Positions 1 to 10,534 of a stretch of DNA of 35,353 nt are shown in pieces. The notes under the pieces are model-generated. The model had not been told where the DNA came from and searched no databases. It saw nothing but the letters and a program-made list of their open reading frames with translations. Source of the stretch: Chytridium lagenaria (taxonomy: Eukaryota > Chytridiomycota > Chytridiomycetes > Chytridiales > Chytridiaceae). The number at the start of each line of letters is the position of its first letter. Position 1 is the first letter of the stretch. The translations under genes were made by a program, and so were the position numbers. The DNA lies in contig JAHLKC010000232.1 of the NCBI GenBank assembly GCA_025449115.1, positions 1 through 35,353 on the forward strand. Reading direction: 5' to 3'.

Positions 1-1531
1 TTGCCACGTCCAAGAATCATGGGGCTGATGATCCCCCACTATCATGACGTTTGTTGCGAGTATCGCCTGATCCCGACCTCATACAATTAGGCTCGACACC
101 GTCCCAAGCGTTAATTCGTTTACGGAGATAAATGTATAGACGGGTGGTGGTCAATCCCTACAGTCCTTTTAAACCAAACGGACCAATCCCTCGCAACCTT
201 AAATCCAAAACAATTTCTAAACTTCCCTTAGGGAAATGACTTTTTTCAACGAATCGCTGTGATATTGCCGTAAGGAGAGCGAGGCAAATGAATTAAGGGG
301 GGGGGGGGGGGGTTATGGTTTTATATTGGTTTGAAATATGTTTGAGAGTTTTGCCTTGCGGTTGAGTGTGGCGCGCTTTAGGGCGATTGCGGCGAGTTAC
401 TAATGGTGGCATTGGCTATCTGGGTTCTTGGTAGTTTGAGATGGCGTATAAGATCTTCTTTAACGCTGAAAATACAATTTCTGTTGACGTCTTGACTCTT
501 GGCTAAGTAATTTTTTGGCGCGTCAATCTAGTGAGATTTTTTGTTTCCAGTGCTTACGACGCGTTAATGACGGAAAGTGACATCTGCAGCTGGCAGCAAT
601 GGGTTTATTGGAGTGCTTCGAAGAAAAATATAGTCAACGAAATTAAGACTAACGATCAGATATCGCAAAAAAAGAAGTTCTTTTTTGAGTTTCCCACCGA
701 CCGGGAGAACGTGATAACCGACGGCGTGAGCATTTTGCGATAAAGTTGGTTTTGATTGTTTAAGTGGCGGCTTTAAACGAGTCAATATTACTTTACCTTT
801 CACTCATTTGCTTTTTTCAATAAGTAAAAATGAGGCGTCAATGAAAATAAATATGAACAATGAAATAAATTACCAGCAGACGAATAACGGTAGGTTTAAG
901 TAAGGATAAAACACGGAAAAAAGGGCTTTTGTATATGCATCTCATTACCACTACCCAATGAACCTGTTTAGCGGCCATTTCCGGTGTTGAAACAATGCAA
1001 CCACGAAGGGTGTTGTGCCTGTAAAAACGAAACAGAACTGAAGGCCGTGCGACAACCTCCAAAACAAAAAATACCCTGCAAGTCCCTTGCTCCGTCTCGT
1101 TGAGAGTGAAAGAACGGCATCACCGCATTGGTGCGGCAAAGTAGGACAAGCTTTGCGGCCAATGTCTTACACGCCCTTTACACACATTTTTTTGAATTGA
1201 TGATTGGTTGACGCGTCCTGACAAGGTTTCTATACGCGACGCGTGCCGCAATTCTCCCTTGCATCCATTGGTGAGCAGTCAACCCTTTGTTAATTCAAAC
1301 ACTAAACAACACCTCCTGATTTCTTGGTATATAGCTGGCTGGCTACAACCTTCTCCTCCGTTTTTCTTCATTCAATTTTCAATACTGCATCTGCATCTGC
1401 ATACCCCCCCCTCTCCCCCCATCCCGCACTTTGTCTAGAGTCTACACAGCTACACTTTCAACTACACACACAAGCGCCTATCTCATTCATCACATAAACA
1501 TCATCAACATCTCCTTCGTATACCTCCAAAC
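1..1531. other. Upstream region without a recognisable gene
   Basis: I find no convincing coding region on either strand. Open frames here are short, start without context and show no recognisable domain. The region holds a run of 16 G at 297-312 and ends in a pyrimidine-rich leader (about 1345-1530) typical of a fungal 5' untranslated region for the gene starting at 1532. Confidence 0.6.
1328..1334 (+). promoter_or_regulatory. TATA-like box of the first secreted-protein gene
   Basis: TATATAG lies about 200 bases before the start codon and is followed by a long C/T-rich tract, a common fungal promoter arrangement. The call rests on motif and position only. Confidence 0.35.
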
Positions 1532-2126
1532 ATGAAGTTCATCTCAGCAATTGTCATGTCTATGGCATTTTTGGCCTCAGCGGTAAGCAGTCCTTCTATT
1601 GTTGCTTTTTTTTGCTTTCCAAAGACTCCTTTGCTTTCCCTTCCAAACATCATTTAGAGACTGCAAAACTGATCACACGCTCTCTTCATAGGCTCCCCAA
1701 GGCGGAAATGGTCCCCTCGGCAATTGTAACGCAAAACAAGCCGAACTCATCGTTGGTGTTGGAGCAGACCCTGCAAACGCTCAAGAACTCCGTGCTATCG
1801 TCTCTAACCAAGGCCCCTTTACCCGTCAATCATCCGCTCTCAACTTTACTATTGTCGCCAACTTTATCTGTGATCGTTTGAACGACAATTGCAGGGCTTC
1901 TCAGGACACTGTGACAAAGTGTAGGAATGCTCAAAGGGCCTTGAACGCTCTGGGTGTTCTTGGTGGAAGAAACAAGAACCAGCAACAGCTTCAGGTGGCT
2001 GGTAAGGCGGCCGATGACTTTAACAGGGCTGTTACGGGTGCTGCGACCAACTTCGCGGCAAGTCTTCAAGGAGCAGGCGGTAACAACAACAACAACAATA
2101 ACAACAACAACAACAACAACAACAAC

Positions 2127-2162
<36 letters not shown>

Positions 2163-3500
2163 CCAGAACAACAACAACCAGAACAATCAGAACAACAACA
2201 ACAACGCGGTAACAACAACAACAACTAACAACACAACAACAACAACAACAACAACCCCCTCGCAGTGTAACGCAAAACAACCGAACTCATCGTTGTTGAG
2301 CAACCCTGCAAACGCTCAAGAACTCCGTCTATCGTCTCTAACCAAGCCCCTTACCGTCAATCATCCGCTCTCAACTTTACTATTGTCGCCAACTTATCTT
2401 GATCTTTGAGCGACAATTGCAGGCTTCTCAGACACTGTACAAAGTTAGAATCTCAGAGTGCCTTGAACCTCTGTTTCTTGGAAAAACGGAACCAGCAACA
2501 GCTTCATGCTGTAAGCCATGACTTAACAGCTTTACGGTGCTCGACCAACTTCCGCAACCTTCAAGAGCAGCGTAACAACAACAACAACAACAACCAAACA
2601 ACAACAACAACAACCAGAACAACAACAACCGGTAACAACAACAACAACCGGTAATAACAACAACCAAACAACAACAACCGTAACAACAACAACAACAACA
2701 ACAACAACAACCAGAACAACAACAACGCGTAACAACAACAACAACAACACAACAACAACAACAACAACAACAACACAACAACAACGCGTAACAACAACAA
2801 CAACAACCCTCTCCTCCCCCTCCTGCCTGTGACCCAACACTCTCGTCCCCCAACTCAATAATCCACCATCACGGCACCACTTCTTTCCACAAACTTCCCT
2901 GTCGTACTATTTCCAACGGTAAACAAATCAGAGAGCTTTCCATCACCGTCCAGGTGCATCCCTGTTGTCGAGAGAATGGTTTCCACCATCATCATCGCCC
3001 CGCAGAACGTGCAGAATCAAGACAACCACCATTGACTTGACGATTAAACCGCAACCTTGCAACTGGTTTCTTTGATGGTAAGTGAGACCCCTTATTTAAT
3101 ACATATTTTTCTTTCTCATTGATAACCATTCTAATCACTTCTATGCTTTAGACCCCAGAACAAATACTATCAGACTCCTCAACCCTCAACTCACAAGTAT
3201 CATCGAAGTCACCAGCACATCACCATCGAGAACATTGGAAACGCCAGAACCCTCCTGACCACAAGGTTTCTTTCTTCAAGGTTCAACGCGCTGAGGAAAC
3301 GTGTCTTACCAACACTTTGCTGTCACCCCCGAAACCCTCCCGCCGAAACTACCGTATCTGCTCCATCACCGTACCTTTGTCACCAGCCTGTCATCATGCC
3401 CGTTGCTCAACGTGGATCCCAGGATGACTGTATCCGTGTCACGGTGGAAACTAAGCTTATTTCTTTAAGCACTTTTTTTTTCTGTTTATGTTACAAATGA
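1532..3500 (+). CDS. Secreted Asn/Gln-rich protein with C-terminal 's17-like' domain; frame broken
   Basis: Exon 1 (1532-1582) encodes a clean signal peptide (MKFISAIVMSMAFLASA). After a 109-bp intron (1583-1691) the frame continues in phase into a Cys module with CNAKQAELIVGVG, ALNFTIVANFICDRL, four further Cys-region residues and KAADDFNRAV. This runs into a poly-Asn/Gln linker and stops at 2228 only because the frame slips inside the AAC/CAA repeat. Past 2268 a degraded second copy of the module follows, then a second repeat, then a C-terminal domain matching the neighbouring gene's: an intron at 3078-3151 in the same place and phase, a GHQHI-type motif, YRICSIT and MPVAQRGSQDDCIR. The C-terminal family is widespread in fungal secretomes and is often labelled 'ribosomal protein s17', though nothing is ribosomal about it; its function is unknown. 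The part after 2126 has many one-base gaps relative to the paralogue. The end is uncertain: the last family residues lie near 3450 and the in-frame stop is at 3498-3500. It could be a pseudogene or a badly sequenced gene. Confidence 0.6.
1718..2087 (+). repeat. Cys-module copy A
   Basis: This stretch encodes the intact first Cys module and is repeated almost base for base at about 2268-2572. Aligned by eye, copy B differs mostly by missing bases, for example in the counterparts of the GTTGGTGTTGGAGC and GGCCCCTTTACCC stretches, with few substitutions. Confidence 0.75.
2082..2265 (+). repeat. AAC/CAA trinucleotide repeat (poly-Asn/Gln coding)
   Basis: A nearly pure AAC repeat slips frame near 2126 (AACAAACAAC), so Asn codons become Gln codons. 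The downstream pattern then reads best in the Asn frame (Asn runs broken by Gln, then Gly-Gly). The repeat is both a linker and an obvious site for replication slippage or sequencing error. Confidence 0.85.
2268..2572 (+). repeat. Cys-module copy B, degraded duplicate
   Basis: This is a second copy of 1718-2087. Differences are dominated by one- or two-base losses that destroy the frame repeatedly, although landmark segments (CTCAACTTTACTATTGTCGC, AACCAGCAACAGCTTCA) are unchanged. It may be a recent tandem duplication that decayed, or a raw-read version of the same locus joined through the CAA repeat. Confidence 0.75.
2573..2810 (+). repeat. Second AAC/CAA repeat tract
   Basis: AAC repeats are interrupted by CAG, CGT and CGG units. 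As in the first tract, the intended reading is probably an Asn-rich, Gly/Gln-punctuated linker before the C-terminal domain. The GCGTAAC units look like GGCGGTAAC with G losses, by comparison with the intact (GGT AAC AAC) units of the next gene. Confidence 0.75.
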
Positions 3501-4212
3501 ATGCATGTAGATTGCTCTTTGTTTTTCTTGAAATCCATTTGCATTTTCCACTATTCTTTCCGTACGTTTCGTTTTTTTTTGGCCATTTTTTTTTTCTCGC
3601 AACCATGTTTTCTTTCCAGCCCCAACGTACCCGAAAGGCGTCGCCGGCGACGATTTTATTCCTTTTCGGTTCCATTCTGTCGTCGCCTGGCGACCATACC
3701 TGTCTCCTTTCTACCGCACATCCCACACAATATATGTCTCCTTTACACCTACTTTTATTTTTCTTTCATCAACATCTGCATCGCCTTACCCCCCCGCCCT
3801 CGCCTGTCTGCCCCTCGTTTGATCCTTTGAGGGTCGATGGCCACTCCTTTTACCTCTCTTTCAACATCATTTTGTATGCAAAAGATAAAAAACCAAATGA
3901 AATCCGAACAACATTTTACATCATTTTAATTTGCGACTGTCTTTTCTTTCTTGTTACTCCAAAGAGGCTGGGTGTGCCACTGAGGATCACACACGACGGT
4001 CAACATGGCCGTTTCATCTTTTCATTTTATTATTTTTCCTAAAAATAAATTTTAATATACGAGGCGATGCTCATCAAGGGATGGAAGGAAAGGGAAAATC
4101 CTGCTGTCTTCTGCATAGACTTGGACGAGCCATCAGAGCTGCTAGAGAATAAAATATATAAAATAGATATCCTTCTCCTCCACTTCCTATCGCATCAACT
4201 CTATACACCACC
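3501..4212. other. Intergenic region between the two tandem secreted-protein genes
   Basis: T-rich and C-rich DNA with no gene I can support. The T-runs near 3473-3482 and 3569-3596 suit a 3' untranslated region for the upstream gene. The last 60 bases are the promoter and leader of the downstream gene. Confidence 0.55.
4155..4162 (+). promoter_or_regulatory. TATA box of the second secreted-protein gene
   Basis: TATATAAA stands about 50 bases before the ATG at 4213, with a C/T-rich leader between, the clearest TATA box in the window. Called from motif and position. Confidence 0.55.
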
Positions 4213-6482
4213 ATGAGACTATCATTCCTCCTCTCCATCATCCTCATCTCATCGGCACATCTGGCCGTCGCTGCTCCTCGTAGGCAACAGGAGGCGGCGG
4301 CTCCCGCTCCTCCCGCTGTCGCCATTCCACCAGCACCGGCTCCAGTCGTTCAGGCACCTCCCGCTGTCGCCATTCCACCAGCACCAGCTCCAGTCGTAGC
4401 TGCCCCGGATCCAAAACCTGCACCTGTCGCATCTCCCGCTCCCGTTGTCGCTGCACCGGAACCTAAGCCTGCACCTGTCCTGCCTACAGCTCCCGTCATT
4501 GTTGCTCCTGAACCTAAACCGGCTCCAGCAGTACCAGCACCAGCACCTCCCGCTCCTGCTGCACCATCGTGGAGTGCCCCTGCCCAGCACCTGCACCAGC
4601 GCCTGCACCTGCACCAGCTCCTCCCTCATGGAACACCCCTGCACCTGTACCTGCACCAGCTCCTCCTTCATGGAACGCGCCGCCCGCCCCTCCGGCCCCA
4701 GCGCCTCCCGCTTCATCTCCCGCACCTTCTCCACATCTCAAGACCCCGTCATCCCACCACTCCCTCCCGCCCAAACCGCCAACCCCACCCCAATTGACGT
4801 CACCCTCCCCATCCCTCCAACCCCCGTCATCCCAACACTCATCAATCCGAACCCGTCTCCACGAAAACCAAGAAACATAAATCCACAACTGAAGTTACAG
4901 TTACTCTGCCGTTCATCACGGAGACAGAGGTCATTGCCACTCTTTTGCCTATCACCGCTGAGGTTCCAACAACGACTACTCTGACCACAACGACGACGAC
5001 GACCAAAGTGAAAAAGACAAAAACAAGGAAGACAAAGAAGACGACGACAACGGCAGTGGCGGCGCCCACGAATGTTGCTGGAGGAAATGGAAATGGCTTG
5101 AAACCACCTGTGGGTGGTGGTGGTCAAAACAACAACGGCGTAACCAGAACGGTGGCAACCAAAACAGTGGCAACCAGAACGGTGGTGGTCAAAATAACAA
5201 CAACTCCCCAATCTCTGACGCCGCCCGTATCGCCTTCCTCCGCAAATTCCCCCGCACAAGCGACTTTAACCAAAACAGCATCGTCCCTCTCACCGCCCCC
5301 GAAATCTCTGTCCCACGTCGTCGCACCGCCGCGAAGGTTGCGCTGAACTCGGTAACGGTTTCATCTGTTTCGATCTCAGTCGTAACGTTCGTTGTGTGAA
5401 CGGGAAAGTCGCTGTCAACCAGGTCCGACCTTTTGACGCTAACTTTAATCTCAAGGCTTGTATTGCGGATGCGCAACGAGATATCCCGGCGTTCTGTGGT
5501 GGGGGTTGAGGAGGAACCCGTGTGTGGGATCGCCGGAACAGGCGGTGAAAGGGTTGAGGGATGGGTTGGAGTTCTTTTTGGAACCGCCGAAGACGGGGAG
5601 GGAGACGGTGAAGGTGGATGCGGGGAATGGTCAGAATGGTGGGAACAATGGAGGTCCTATTCGTGGTGATGGTGGTAACAACAACAACGGCGTAACAACG
5701 GCGGTAACAACAATGGTGGTAACAACAACGGCGGTAACAACAATGGTGGTAACAACAACGGCGGTAATAACAACGGCAGCAATGGCGGTAACAACAACAA
5801 CAAGCCTCCACCTCCTCCCCCGCCGGTGGTGATCCAAACACCCTCGTTCCTCAACTTAAGGATGTCGTCAACAATGCAACATTCTGCAGTTCCAATTTCG
5901 GCGGTCTCCCCATCTCCAACGGCACTCAGATCCGTGCTGGTGCATGTTCCGTCACTGTGCAAGGCGCCATTCCCTCTGTCGACAAGATGGTGTCCACGAT
6001 CATCATTCAGCCAGAGAACGGGGGTGAATTAAAGGCAAACCAACCCTTCACCGTATCCATCAAGAACCGGAATATCCAGACTGGATTCTTTGACAGTGAG
6101 TTTTTTGCATAAAAATTATCCGTCTTGATGTGAATGACTGACCATACAATTCTTTTAGACGCTCAACTCAAATACTACGCAACGCCTCAAACCCTCAATG
6201 CCGCAGGTTTGTTGAAGGCCACCAACACATCACCGTTGAGGACATTGGTGATGGTTTGAACCCACCCAACGCGAAAGACTTTAAGTTTTTCAAGGGTCTC
6301 AATGCTCCTGATGTCGATGGGGTGTTGAGCACCACGTTCACCCCGGATGCGGCGAAACCGTTTCCACCAGGGAATTATAGGATTTGTTCCATCACGGGTG
6401 CGTTTGGACATCAACCTGTTGTGATATGGTTGCGCAGAGGGGGAGTCAGGATGATTGTATTAGGATTCGAGTTGTGGCGTGA
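4213..6482 (+). CDS. Secreted Pro/Ala- and Asn/Gly-rich protein with C-terminal 's17-like' domain
   Basis: The start gives a signal peptide (MRLSFLLSIILISSAHLAVA) followed by Pro/Ala repeats of the type PPAVAIPPAPAPVV and APEPKPAPV. A Thr/Lys-rich stretch follows (TKTKKHKSTTEVTVTL, then TTTTTTTKVKKTKTRKTKK), then a Cys region (FICFDLSRNVRC, LKACIADAQRDIPAFC), an Asn-Asn-Gly-Gly linker and the C-terminal domain. The last shows NNATFCSSNFGGLPI, GTQIRAGACSVTVQGAIPS, a phase-1 intron at 6096-6158 after TGFFD, AKDFKFFKGLNAPDVDGVL, YRICSITGAFGHQPVV and VAQRGSQDDCIRIRVVA with stop at 6480-6482. These are hallmark positions of the fungal family misnamed 'ribosomal protein s17'. The frame must change at least six times (for example near 4587, 5122, 5345, 5510, 5694 and 6426). 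At 5122 and 5694 GGCGT stands where the repeat predicts GGCGGT. Probably a cell-surface or matrix protein; function unknown. Confidence 0.72.
5676..5805 (+). repeat. GGTAACAAC coding repeat (Gly-Gly-Asn-Asn linker)
   Basis: About a dozen GGT/GGC + AAC units encode an Asn/Gly linker between the Cys region and the C-terminal domain. It matches in composition the Gln-Gly-Asn linkers of the protein at 22542-24095. One unit lacks a G (GGCGTAAC), which breaks the frame. Confidence 0.8.
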
Positions 6483-8091
6483 AGGAGATAGTCTTGTTTG
6501 ATGACATTTTTCTTTTTTTTTGCTGTTCCTTTCTTTTGCGGTTCTATTGCATTTCCGGTTGTTATAGTTAGTTACCCGGCCCTTTCTCCCCTCTTCACCA
6601 TGTTTATTTCCTGCGATCAGACTTTTCGCTCATTTTCAGTGCTGCCGTTACCTATGTTTTTTTTTATAGTTTTTTTTTTTGTTGAATTTCTGCTGGTTCG
6701 GAAATGGACTTTTTCCTCTCTTTTGGAATTTTTTTTTTGGTTGACATGAAGCATTTTTTTGTTGGATATTTTGTTTTGTTATAACCATTGACTATACATA
6801 CACATACACGCTCAGCAGTATTTGTCGTTTGAATATCTCCGTGTAAACAATCACCCATGATGACTTTAGATATTCCATGTTCAAAGCACGCTTACATTTA
6901 ACAACACATAAATTCAAAAAGCATAAAGACAATACATAAAATGATGAGTCTTGGTCATGGATACCTCTGAATTTGAATAAAATATTATTTTAAAAGTTGC
7001 TGCTGCACGCCTTTATAGTGTATTTGAACCAACTTAATCTTGCTTTTCCGTGAAAGATAAAAGTCGGTAAAAGGGTGTCTAGGACTCTAGGTAGAGATGC
7101 TTGTGACAAAAGAATATTTTCATTAATTTTTTTTTACTTGTTATCGGGTTGTGTAAGGTGAGTTACCTCGTTATTAGCTACGTGAACGTCATAAGTATTA
7201 ATCGGGTGTATGGAGCCCTCGGTATACTTATTACTTATGACCGTTCATGATGGAATGAATGACAGCAAAATCAAGAGATTCATCGATCAGATTCAGCCGT
7301 CGTGAGGCCTCGCCTCTATTTACTTAATAATAATATATTAATATATAATTATGAGGTCAATTCATGACAAAGTGACGCCCATATGACGGTGACGCCGTTA
7401 TCACGCTGTGATTAATGGATGTTATTAAATGAGATGGAGAGATGGGCTTTTTTTCTCTCTTTTCTTTTTTTAATTGAAAAACTAATATTAATAAATAATT
7501 ACCTTTGCATGACTGAGCACAGCCCACTCACTCACTCACTCTTTCCAAATTCCGTTCCTTATCGGGTTTATTAACCTTTTTATTTATTTTATTTTATTTT
7601 ATTTATTTTAAATATTATTATTATTAAATTTTATTCACTGATTGGGGGAGACGGCCTCTGTGGGAAAAAAAATATATAATCCAGATTCTTATACAAGTAA
7701 TTAATTATAGCCGTCATGACGCCCATCCATATCCACTGCACCATCACTGCATCCTTCTGTGCTCGCTTTTAAATAGAGTATTCCATTCCCATCTCTTTTG
7801 TAAATTGAGAGAGGTACCCTATTGAAGCGTCAAAGCAAGAGGGATTACAGTCTTTACATTCACAATAACTATATAGAGAACACTCTACCAATCCATCATC
7901 AATCCATCATCGTCATCATCCGTCGTTAACTCTGAATACCTTCCTTCCTTCCATCTCATCCTTAATACAACACACCCCCTAAACTCCACTTTCCATCTCC
8001 AACCACTACTCTACTTGGCTAAAACATACCAACACTGCTCGCTCTCAAGTCATATTATCCTCACTTGAATCAAAAAAGACGGAAAGAGAAC
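6483..8091. other. Long AT-rich intergenic region with inverted repeats and TGACG motifs
   Basis: I find no gene in these 1.6 kb. The region has T-rich 3' flank DNA, TATTT-type runs (about 7575-7625), several TGACG/CGTCA motifs between 7180 and 7720, and the leader of the next gene from about 7850. TATATAG at 7870-7876 and TTTAAATAG near 7767 are possible TATA elements. Confidence 0.6.
7183..7247. repeat. Inverted repeat with CGTCATAAGTA arms
   Basis: TGAACGTCATAAGTA at 7183-7197 is the reverse complement of TACTTATGACCGTTCA at 7232-7247 apart from one extra C, with a 34-base loop. It could form a hairpin or a pair of oppositely oriented CRE/ATF-type half sites. Confidence 0.6.
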
Positions 8092-10144
8092 ATGGCATTG
8101 TCTCTGGAACACACCACCACCACTACAACCACAACAACTACCATTCTTTATCCGTTCAACACTGTCAACATGGACACCATCACTCCTTCCCACACCTCCT
8201 TCATGAATACCCACCAGCCCATCCCCGACGCCTTTGCTGCCACCAAGAAACCCAGCCCCGCGCATATCAACACCTCATTAATACCGGAATCCTTTGCTTC
8301 CCGTCGGAGAAGCCGCTCAGCATCACCTCCACTTCGCGGTCGTCCTCACGTCGTCATTCCCTCATCAGCATGGACTCCCAAAGCAAGAAGATCAAGCATG
8401 TCTCCCCCTCCCCACCTTTCCAGCGTCACCGGAATCCTCTGCTCACCTCATCAACATCCTTGCTCACATCTCTCTTGCTACATCGTAATCATGAACCCTC
8501 ATCATCAGTGCAGCAGGAACCCTCCTCTCTGGATGACGACGATCAGGACGGTGCGATATGGTTTGGTGGGAAAGCTGGCTCTTCACTCTTGTCACTTCCC
8601 CTGTTGAAAGAGAAACCTCCATCGACACGCTACAGGAACGAGGCCGAATCATGCAATCGTTCCGTGGCCGTCCTAAAAGACATCAACACGAGACTTTATC
8701 TAAAGATCTGGATTCCACCAGCATCATCACCCACTCCCACCCCATCAACGTCCCATGCACCTGCGGCGTTCAAGCCTCAAAACTCTCCTCATCCTCCCCA
8801 CCACAACAAAGATCCGCCTCATACTCCCCTTCCTCATCCAAATCCTCCATCTCACCGCCCCCTCTCCCTCCATCCGCCTCATCCCCGTCCTCTCCAACCC
8901 TCACCCCCTCCTCTTCCCGATCCTCTGAAGACCCCAGCTCCGCCGTCCTCATCCGCTCCCTTTCCACCGCGAAACTCTGTCAACATGGCCGGCCCATGTG
9001 TCAAGTCGTAGGCATCGTCAACCTCACCCACCACCTCCCCTCCGACTGCATGGACTCGCTCACCGCCGCAGAGATCAAGCAACGTCGTCGATCATCAAGG
9101 TCACGCTCCACCTCGTCTTCAAGACGGCGCGCTTCATGGCATGCTGGAATGGATGAACGCGGACGAGATTCGACGGGATGTACCGCTGTCGCTACCATTA
9201 TGACATCCACTGCTCATCTTTACGCATCTGAGACGGAATGCTTTGATACCATTGTAGCTGCCCCGCTTTCATCTCTCATTGCGCAACCCCATACCCCATC
9301 CGCCTCTGTCCGGTGCAGGTCACCGCTTCGTTTCAGTTTCTCTGTTGACGAAAAAATGATGATGGGACAAGCACCCATCGCACCCTGGGATGATGATGAC
9401 GACGATGAAGACGATGACGCCTTTACGTTATTCTCGGCATCCCCTTATACCTCCATCACCACCGATCTCGGCATAGACGAACCCCCACGCCATCACGAGG
9501 ATCGTGATCGCACCCTCTCCCCACGCCTCTCCCCCCGTCTTTCAGGGTCCCGACGCAAATCCTCTGGCTCTGTACGTCGACGCAAAAGCAGCCGCACCGA
9601 CCGCTCCCCATCCCGTGAACCGCGTGCACGTGTGAGAAGGGACTGCGATCGATTGATTGTAGAGGATGAAGTGACGGGGAAAGGTGTTGGGATGTTTTGT
9701 CGTAGTCCTGAAGGGATGGGGGAGGGGAGGTCAAGGTCTCCTAGTCCTTTGATGTTACCAGATACCCCTTTTGTACCGATGCCGAAAGTGGAGAGGATGG
9801 TGGTGGAGTCTCCGCGAACCTTGAGTTTTGATGAGTTGCCGGTTGTCCTTCAGGCTACACCACCGGAACGTGTTTTTGATCGGCGTGCGACGATGGTGGG
9901 GGATGGGTGTTTTGAGACGAGGGGAGTTCAGATTTCGATTACGATTACGGATACTGAGGCGATTGTGGAGGTGCCTGTTGTGGAGACGCCTGTGGAGGAG
10001 GTGATGCCTGTTGGGAGGTTGGGGGATGAAGGGGTGGTGGGATATTTTTCGGGAGGGTGGGGTGGGGACTTAAAGGTTGAATATATGGCTTTATCCCAAT
10101 GTTGTTGTTGTTTGGATTTTTTTTTAAAGTTGATTCCGTTTTAA
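8092..10144 (+). CDS. Large disordered Ser/Arg/Asp-rich protein of unknown function
   Basis: The first ATG after the leader is at 8092 and begins a Thr-rich N-terminus. No domain is recognisable. The protein is low-complexity: Ser/Pro stretches, Arg-Ser clusters (IKQRRRSSRSRSTSSSRRR, SGSRRKSSGSVRRRKSSRT), an Asp/Glu run (DDDDDDEDDD) near codon 280 of the last open stretch, and a small Cys/His patch around 8955-9055 (LCQHGRPMCQ, LPSDCMD). The last 1.5 kb (8558-10144) is one uninterrupted frame. Before it the plausible frame must switch near 8300 and 8600, with DSQSKKIKHVSPSPPFQRH read in a different frame. The final residues (ALSQCCCCLDFFLKLIPF) look like read-through, so the true end may be near 10075. 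The Arg-Ser pattern suggests a phosphorylated nuclear or signalling scaffold; this is inference. Confidence 0.55.
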
Positions 10145-10534
10145 TGTTGGGGTATTTGGATGTATATAGGCCTTTTTTTGATTTGAATATAAATACTTTT
10201 GTGCTGTTTTAAATGATGCTTCGTTTTAACGATCGATGGGGGGAAAGTTTCCTCAGAGTCAGGTGCAAAAGGAAAGCATGAAAAATTTGGTTCAAGTCAT
10301 ATAATTATAGACAACATCCTTTGTTTTTCGAAAAAACATTGATGTGTTCCAAACGTTTCCTGGTTTGCAGTCGAAAACCCTTTTACCGAAGCCGAAACTT
10401 TTGATTCCCGAAGAACCATAAGCTGGAACGAGATGAAAGAAAAAAAAAAGAAAAAAAAAAAAAAAAAGCAAGCAACTTTCATCCCATAACAAATCCACCC
10501 CACCAAAAAACAAAGAAAACCAATACACAACCAT
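10145..10534. other. Convergent intergenic region
   Basis: Shared 3' flank of the plus-strand gene ending at 10144 and the minus-strand glyoxalase II gene ending at 10535. A long A-run (10441-10467, broken by two G) would be a T-rich stretch downstream of the glyoxalase stop. No gene seen. Confidence 0.6.

Noticed and set aside
297..312. G16 run as a regulatory quadruplex
   Set aside because: A single homopolymer with no nearby gene start; its length may be a sequencing artefact, so no function can be argued.
2032..2858. Minus-strand open frames rich in Cys, Val and Leu
   Set aside because: They are the reverse readings of the AAC/CAA repeats (GTT, TTG, TGT codons) and have no start context or non-repeat content.
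5676..5805. Regular short repeats that could suggest a CRISPR array
   Set aside because: Units are 9 bases long with no spacers and encode an Asn/Gly linker inside a eukaryotic gene.
10441..10467. Long A-run as a possible retroposon tail
   Set aside because: No target-site duplication or element body is adjacent; similar runs occur at other 3' flanks.
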